Source of the DNA: Streptomyces orinoci
GTDB taxonomy: Bacteria; Actinomycetota; Actinomycetes; Streptomycetales; Streptomycetaceae
Assembly: GCF_003121295.1 (NCBI RefSeq)
Contig: NZ_PHNC01000010.1
Location: 1-64,000 of the forward strand
DNA: 64,000 nucleotides
Direction: 5' to 3'
Positions 60,786-64,000 of this stretch are shown here, in pieces. The position numbers and the translations under genes were made by a program. The number at the start of each line of letters is the position of its first letter. The stretch's first letter is position 1. The notes beneath the pieces were generated by a model. That model was not told where the DNA came from. It ran no database searches and worked only from the letters and a program-made list of their open reading frames with translations.

Positions 60786-60922
60786 AGAAGCACCCCCTCG
60801 TGAATGAACAACAACAGGCATCCCTGCACCCGACCCGTCAGGATGGGAGAGCAGCGGGAAGCCAGGACGATCGCGCAACCAGCGCTAACCGGCGAGAAAA
60901 CCCTGCGCGAGCTGAGAATGAG

Positions 60923-62053
60923 TCAGCTCTTCAGGCGGTCGCCGTTTTCCTGGGCGCGAGTACTCAGGTCCAGCCAGAACCTGACCGCCTCTCCGGCCAA
61001 GGCCTGTTCCTTGGCCCAGGCATCCTGACTGGCGACCGCGGTATCCGCGATGTTCTTCCAGACATCGCCCGGGTTCGCCCGGGCGGCGTTGACGACGTTC
61101 TTCCAGTTCTCGGCCTGCGCCATGGCGGTGCTCTGTTCAGCAAGCCATGCCTTCCGCGCGGCATCGGCATGTTCAGCCACCGCCCGCCAGGCCCGTTCCG
61201 CCTCAGCCCGGGCCTTCGCCGCGTCCGCCGCCCCCTGCAACGCGGCCTCCGCCGCCTCGGCCTCCTTGATCAGGCGGGACAATGTGTGACGCCGCAACAC
61301 CTCGGCATCCGCCACCCGTGCCCGGAAACCCTCCAGGTCCAAAGCCGCGCCGGCCGTCCAGCCGTACCCGAAGAACTCAGCGATATCGGCATCACCGGCC
61401 CCGGGCCGCAGCGCCCACTGCGCCGCCACCCGCACCTGCTCACCCGGATCGTGCTCGGCGCGCATACGCACAAAGTCCCGGTCGTGTGCCGCCACTTCGT
61501 ACTTGTGCTGGGTGTCCGCCTCTCTTGAGGAACGGTCCCGACGCTGGGCGTCGGCATAGCCGGTGGCCACAAACGCCGCTTGGTCCGCTGCCGTTCCCTT
61601 CAACGCGCGTTCAGCGGCCTCATGTACCTGAGGGGAGAATTCCACTGTGTGCGTACGCAACACCCGCTCACAGAATGCCCTGTTACGCGACCGGGTCTCC
61701 CGGGCCCGCTGCTTGGCGTAATCGAAACCACCTCCCGGCGCCAACCACTCCGCAATCGCATCAGCACCCCTAGTACTCCGCAGCGCGTTCCACGCAGACA
61801 CTCGCACCTCAGCGAAAGGATGCGTCTTAGCCAAAATCAAAACCCAATTACGCGCCTCCTCGGCAGTCACAACGGTAAGCGGGGGCTGGTCTGCTGACCG
61901 CTGGCCGAAAGCACCTACCGAAACCGGTGAATTGGCCCAGGCCGGCACACCTCCCGCTACGACACCAACACCACTCAGCATGACGAGGGCCAACGCCTGC
62001 GCGACCCACCACTGGCGCCTCACGACAGGCCGCTCAAAATTGCGCCGGGTCAC
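60923..62053 (-). CDS. Secreted ALF-repeat protein
   Basis: A 376-residue exported protein. Signal WWVAQALALVMLSGVGVVAGGVPAWA. Three ALF repeats follow (EVRVSAWNALRSTRGADAIAEWLAPGG; QVHEAAERALKGTAADQAAFVATGY; QVRVAAQWALRPGAGDADIAEFFGYG), then an Ala-rich coiled coil (LIKEAEAAEAALQGAADAAKARAEAERAW). The layout copies the N-half of the toxin carrier but lacks a toxin tip. GTG at 62053 overlaps the stop of the lectin gene by 4 bases, so lectin and ALF protein are co-translated. Role unknown; surface or secretion partner is possible. Confidence 0.82.
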   Translation of the reverse strand: MTRRNFERPVVRRQWWVAQALALVMLSGVGVVAGGVPAWANSPVSVGAFGQRSADQPPLTVVTAEEARNWVLILAKTHPFAEVRVSAWNALRSTRGADAIAEWLAPGGGFDYAKQRARETRSRNRAFCERVLRTHTVEFSPQVHEAAERALKGTAADQAAFVATGYADAQRRDRSSREADTQHKYEVAAHDRDFVRMRAEHDPGEQVRVAAQWALRPGAGDADIAEFFGYGWTAGAALDLEGFRARVADAEVLRRHTLSRLIKEAEAAEAALQGAADAAKARAEAERAWRAVAEHADAARKAWLAEQSTAMAQAENWKNVVNAARANPGDVWKNIADTAVASQDAWAKEQALAGEAVRFWLDLSTRAQENGDRLKS

Positions 62054-62601
62054 TTGACTTCCAGGATCTGCCACAACTGGGTGTTGGTCTGATTGCACGC
62101 CCACTGCCACGCCGGCGCGCCGTTCTCCGTCATCGAGTTGGCAATGTCCAGACAGCGGTCCTCCACATGGGCGGGACGCAGTTCGAAGAGTTTTCTGACC
62201 GGGTCAACAAGGACTGCCCGCCAGCGCATTTGCTGCCCATTTGTGCATGCCCATTGCTGCACAACGGCACCCTCCTGCCTGCCGCTGTTCTCCACCTCCA
62301 GGCACTTATCACTGGCCACCAATCGAAGCTGGAAGGATGAGTTGTCCATAGGGACCACACGCCATCGCTGTGCGGCGGAACCGTTGCACTCCCACTGCCA
62401 GGCATGCACACCGTTCTCCGTCCTGGCTTGGGGAATGTCCAGGCACTTCCCGCTGTGCGTGACCTTCAACTGGACAATGGTTTCCTCCGCGGGTGCAGCG
62501 GACAGCGGAACACCTCCCTCTGCGTGCGCAGTGACTGTGCTGCCGGCCAGTGCAGCAGCACCGACGCCAAAGATCAGGGCGAACCGAATGAGTCCTGCCA
62601 T
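62050..62601 (-). CDS. Secreted ricin-type beta-trefoil lectin
   Basis: A 183-residue exported lectin: signal IFGVGAAALAGSTVTAHA, then three trefoil units, each with CLDI/CLEV and a QxW (KCLDIPQARTENG...QWECNGSAAQRW; KCLEVENSGRQEG...QWACTNGQQMRW; RCLDIANSMTENG...QWACNQTNTQLW). It likely binds galactose-type sugars or wall polymers. It is translationally coupled to the ALF-repeat gene. Confidence 0.88.
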   Translation of the reverse strand: MAGLIRFALIFGVGAAALAGSTVTAHAEGGVPLSAAPAEETIVQLKVTHSGKCLDIPQARTENGVHAWQWECNGSAAQRWRVVPMDNSSFQLRLVASDKCLEVENSGRQEGAVVQQWACTNGQQMRWRAVLVDPVRKLFELRPAHVEDRCLDIANSMTENGAPAWQWACNQTNTQLWQILEVK

Positions 62602-62697
62602 TTTTTAATCCACTTCTTCCAGAGATCAACGGGCAGGGGGAGAGGGTGAGAGTACAACCGCACCGCTTGACGCCCGCCTGCGGGATTTGCACTGCAC

Positions 62698-63249
62698 TCA
62701 GGAACTGGCCGGAAGGATCCGCCAGCGTTGGTTGGGTACACCGGCGCAGTTCCCGACGTGCGCGAACGCGCCATCCTCAAGACTGCCGCCGCTGATGCTC
62801 AGGCAGTAGTTCAAGGCTTCCATGGGACGCAACTCGTAAAGGTCCTTGGAGACTTCGACCAGTTGCACCCGCCAGTATCGGTGCTCGGAAGAGTCGAAGC
62901 ACCATCGTTGGCCAACCTTCCATTCGAAGTCAGGGCCGGTGCTCAGACATCTACCGCTGTGCTTGGCAGCTATCTCAAAAGCTGCCGCGCCGTTGGGCCG
63001 TAGCTCAAAGAGCTGGTAATCCAGCTCGTCAGCACACTTCGACTGGACCCCGTAAGGTCCTTCCTGCATGGTGCCGTCCTTTATGGTCAGGCACTGACCA
63101 CTCTGTTCCACCTGCAGCCGCACATAGTTCGGCGCCTCAGCAGCCGCCCGAGATGTGATGGCATTTGCCTGAGCGGTGCTTGTGCCGACGGCCAACGCGG
63201 CGACGCTGACGCCTGTGACCAGCAGAGCTCGGAGGGTCCGAGACATCAT
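62698..63249 (-). CDS. Secreted ricin-type beta-trefoil lectin-like protein
   Basis: A 183-residue paralogue-like protein: signal ALLVTGVSVAALAVGTSTAQA, units GQCLTIKDGTMQEGPYGVQSKCADELDYQLFEL, GRCLSTGPDFEWKVGQRWCFDSSEHRYWRV and NYCLSISGGSLEDGAFAHVGNCAGVPNQRWRIL. QxW residues are partly replaced, so binding may be weaker or altered. ATG at 63249 (MMSR) with GAGAGGAA upstream. Confidence 0.82.
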   Translation of the reverse strand: MMSRTLRALLVTGVSVAALAVGTSTAQANAITSRAAAEAPNYVRLQVEQSGQCLTIKDGTMQEGPYGVQSKCADELDYQLFELRPNGAAAFEIAAKHSGRCLSTGPDFEWKVGQRWCFDSSEHRYWRVQLVEVSKDLYELRPMEALNYCLSISGGSLEDGAFAHVGNCAGVPNQRWRILPASS

Positions 63250-63292
63250 GATTCCGTTCCTCTCAGGAGGGAGACTCGGTGCGGGACTGAGG

Positions 63293-64000
63293 TCAGGGCG
63301 CCAGCGGAGGAGAGATGCGCCAGAACTGCTGCCAGGCAGCGGCCTTGACAGAGTTGGCTGGGCCGTTGGCATAGAGCTCGCCGCGCACCGACTGCAGACC
63401 CCCGCCCGGCTGGGACGCCGACTGGATGGTGACCCCCAAGCCCGGAACATTGCCGCCGGCACACCAGGTGGCACGGCGGCGGGATTCGGCACTGCCGTCT
63501 TCAGGAGATATCCGGACCCGCCTGTCCGGCTGCACCGTCAGGTAATACCCAGCCTTACGCACCGACTCAAAGGAAAAGCACCCGGGTTGGTTGGCCAGTG
63601 CTGGCACAATGACCCAGGTTGCATCCTCGCGGTCAGCCTGCTTGCTCTTCTCATTGGCGGGAGCGACAAATGCGGCCCCACCGTCAGGACTTGACTGGCG
63701 GATATACCAACCAGCCATCTCCGGGCCGGCCATCTGGAGAGACTGACGCTTCGCGCGGTACTGGCTGTCCTCCCTGAGGAATCGCGCGACGTCTTCGTCA
63801 CTTCCGGCCAGCGCCGCCTTTGCCGCGGCTGCCAGGCCAGGATTCACCCCGGAACTCTCGGCCGCGGCCTGGATTCGCAGGGCCAGCCTCCGGTTGTTGT
63901 CGGCGATCTTCTGACGCCGGATCTCGTCATCGCGCTTGTACGCCTGCTCGGCCCCGGTGTGTATGAACTGTTTCCAATCCGCCGGGTCGGAACTGAGCAG
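63293..64000 (-). CDS. ALF-repeat protein with C-terminal AbfB domain (5' end outside window)
   Basis: The frame is open to the window edge, so only the last 235 residues are seen. They begin with ALF-repeat and coiled-coil text (DPADWKQFIHTGAEQAYKRDDEIRRQKIADNNRRLALRIQAAA; GLAAAAKAALAGSDEDVARFLRE). An arabinofuranose-binding AbfB-type trefoil follows (CFSFESVRKAGYYLTVQPDRRVRISPEDGSAESRRRATWC, LYANGPA). The chain of ALF proteins ending in sugar-binding modules or toxins suggests one locus of secreted surface proteins. Confidence 0.78.
   Translation of the reverse strand: MLSSDPADWKQFIHTGAEQAYKRDDEIRRQKIADNNRRLALRIQAAAESSGVNPGLAAAAKAALAGSDEDVARFLREDSQYRAKRQSLQMAGPEMAGWYIRQSSPDGGAAFVAPANEKSKQADREDATWVIVPALANQPGCFSFESVRKAGYYLTVQPDRRVRISPEDGSAESRRRATWCAGGNVPGLGVTIQSASQPGGGLQSVRGELYANGPANSVKAAAWQQFWRISPPLAP

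Overview
The window is high-GC (about 70 percent) actinobacterial chromosome, almost certainly Streptomyces or a close relative. The evidence is GTG/TTG starts, many 4-base ATGA/GTGA gene overlaps, ALF-repeat secreted proteins, a class III lanthipeptide synthetase remnant, an AfsQ-like two-component system, a complete egtABCD set, and a dispersed intergenic repeat (GCGGGGAACTGCGCGA...) familiar from Streptomyces genomes. No rRNA or tRNA gene and no CRISPR array was seen.

Layout. (1) 0.1-5.2 kb, minus strand: a tightly overlapping operon of class III aminotransferase, inositol-monophosphatase-type phosphatase and zinc dehydrogenase, the gabT1-yktC1-gutB1 trio that starts azasugar (iminosugar) biosynthesis in Bacillus, followed by a GH35-type glycosidase. 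(2) 5.6-7.3 kb: a damaged IS200/IS605 element with an intact TnpB, its right-end hairpin, a tnpA stub, and the stub of a lanthipeptide synthetase. (3) 7.4-10.1 kb: HAD-fold protein, MFS transporter and divergent DeoR regulator. (4) 10.2-23.7 kb: ordinary accessory genes, namely GH25 muramidase, CGNR protein, tautomerase, VOC, GNAT, Clp-N/HTH protein and DUF1697 protein sharing a compact divergent promoter, a hydrolase-ABC ATPase fusion with its permease, a TetR plus TIM-barrel pair, three secreted proteins and a methyltransferase.

(5) 24.1-38.5 kb: a KstR2-type steroid C/D-ring (HIP) catabolism cluster. It holds two SDRs, EchA20, IpdA, IpdB, IpdC, an SCO6745-family protein, a class IV aminotransferase, FadA6 thiolase, KstR2, IpdF, an enoyl-CoA hydratase, two acyl-CoA dehydrogenases and a FUSC membrane protein. 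FadD3 and further FadE genes are not in the window. (6) 38.9-47.6 kb: MarR, CopA copper ATPase behind two CsoR-type operators, an AfsQ1/AfsQ2-like two-component system with lipoprotein, an AidB-like acyl-CoA dehydrogenase and a DUF4239 membrane protein. (7) 47.8-53.1 kb: ergothioneine genes egtA, egtB, egtC and egtD, then a universal stress protein and dodecin.

(8) 53.2-64.0 kb, all minus strand and partly lower in GC: a polymorphic-toxin locus. One intact 1327-residue secreted carrier (signal peptide, ALF repeats, long Ala-rich coiled coil, C-terminal toxin tip) is followed by its probable immunity gene. Two displaced, frameshifted toxin tips follow, each abutting its own intact putative immunity gene, with an IS256-type transposase fragment fused to one tip. 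Upstream lie an ALF-repeat protein, two ricin-type lectins and the C-terminal part of an ALF-repeat/AbfB protein that runs off the window edge. The two most notable systems are the azasugar operon and this toxin-cassette array.
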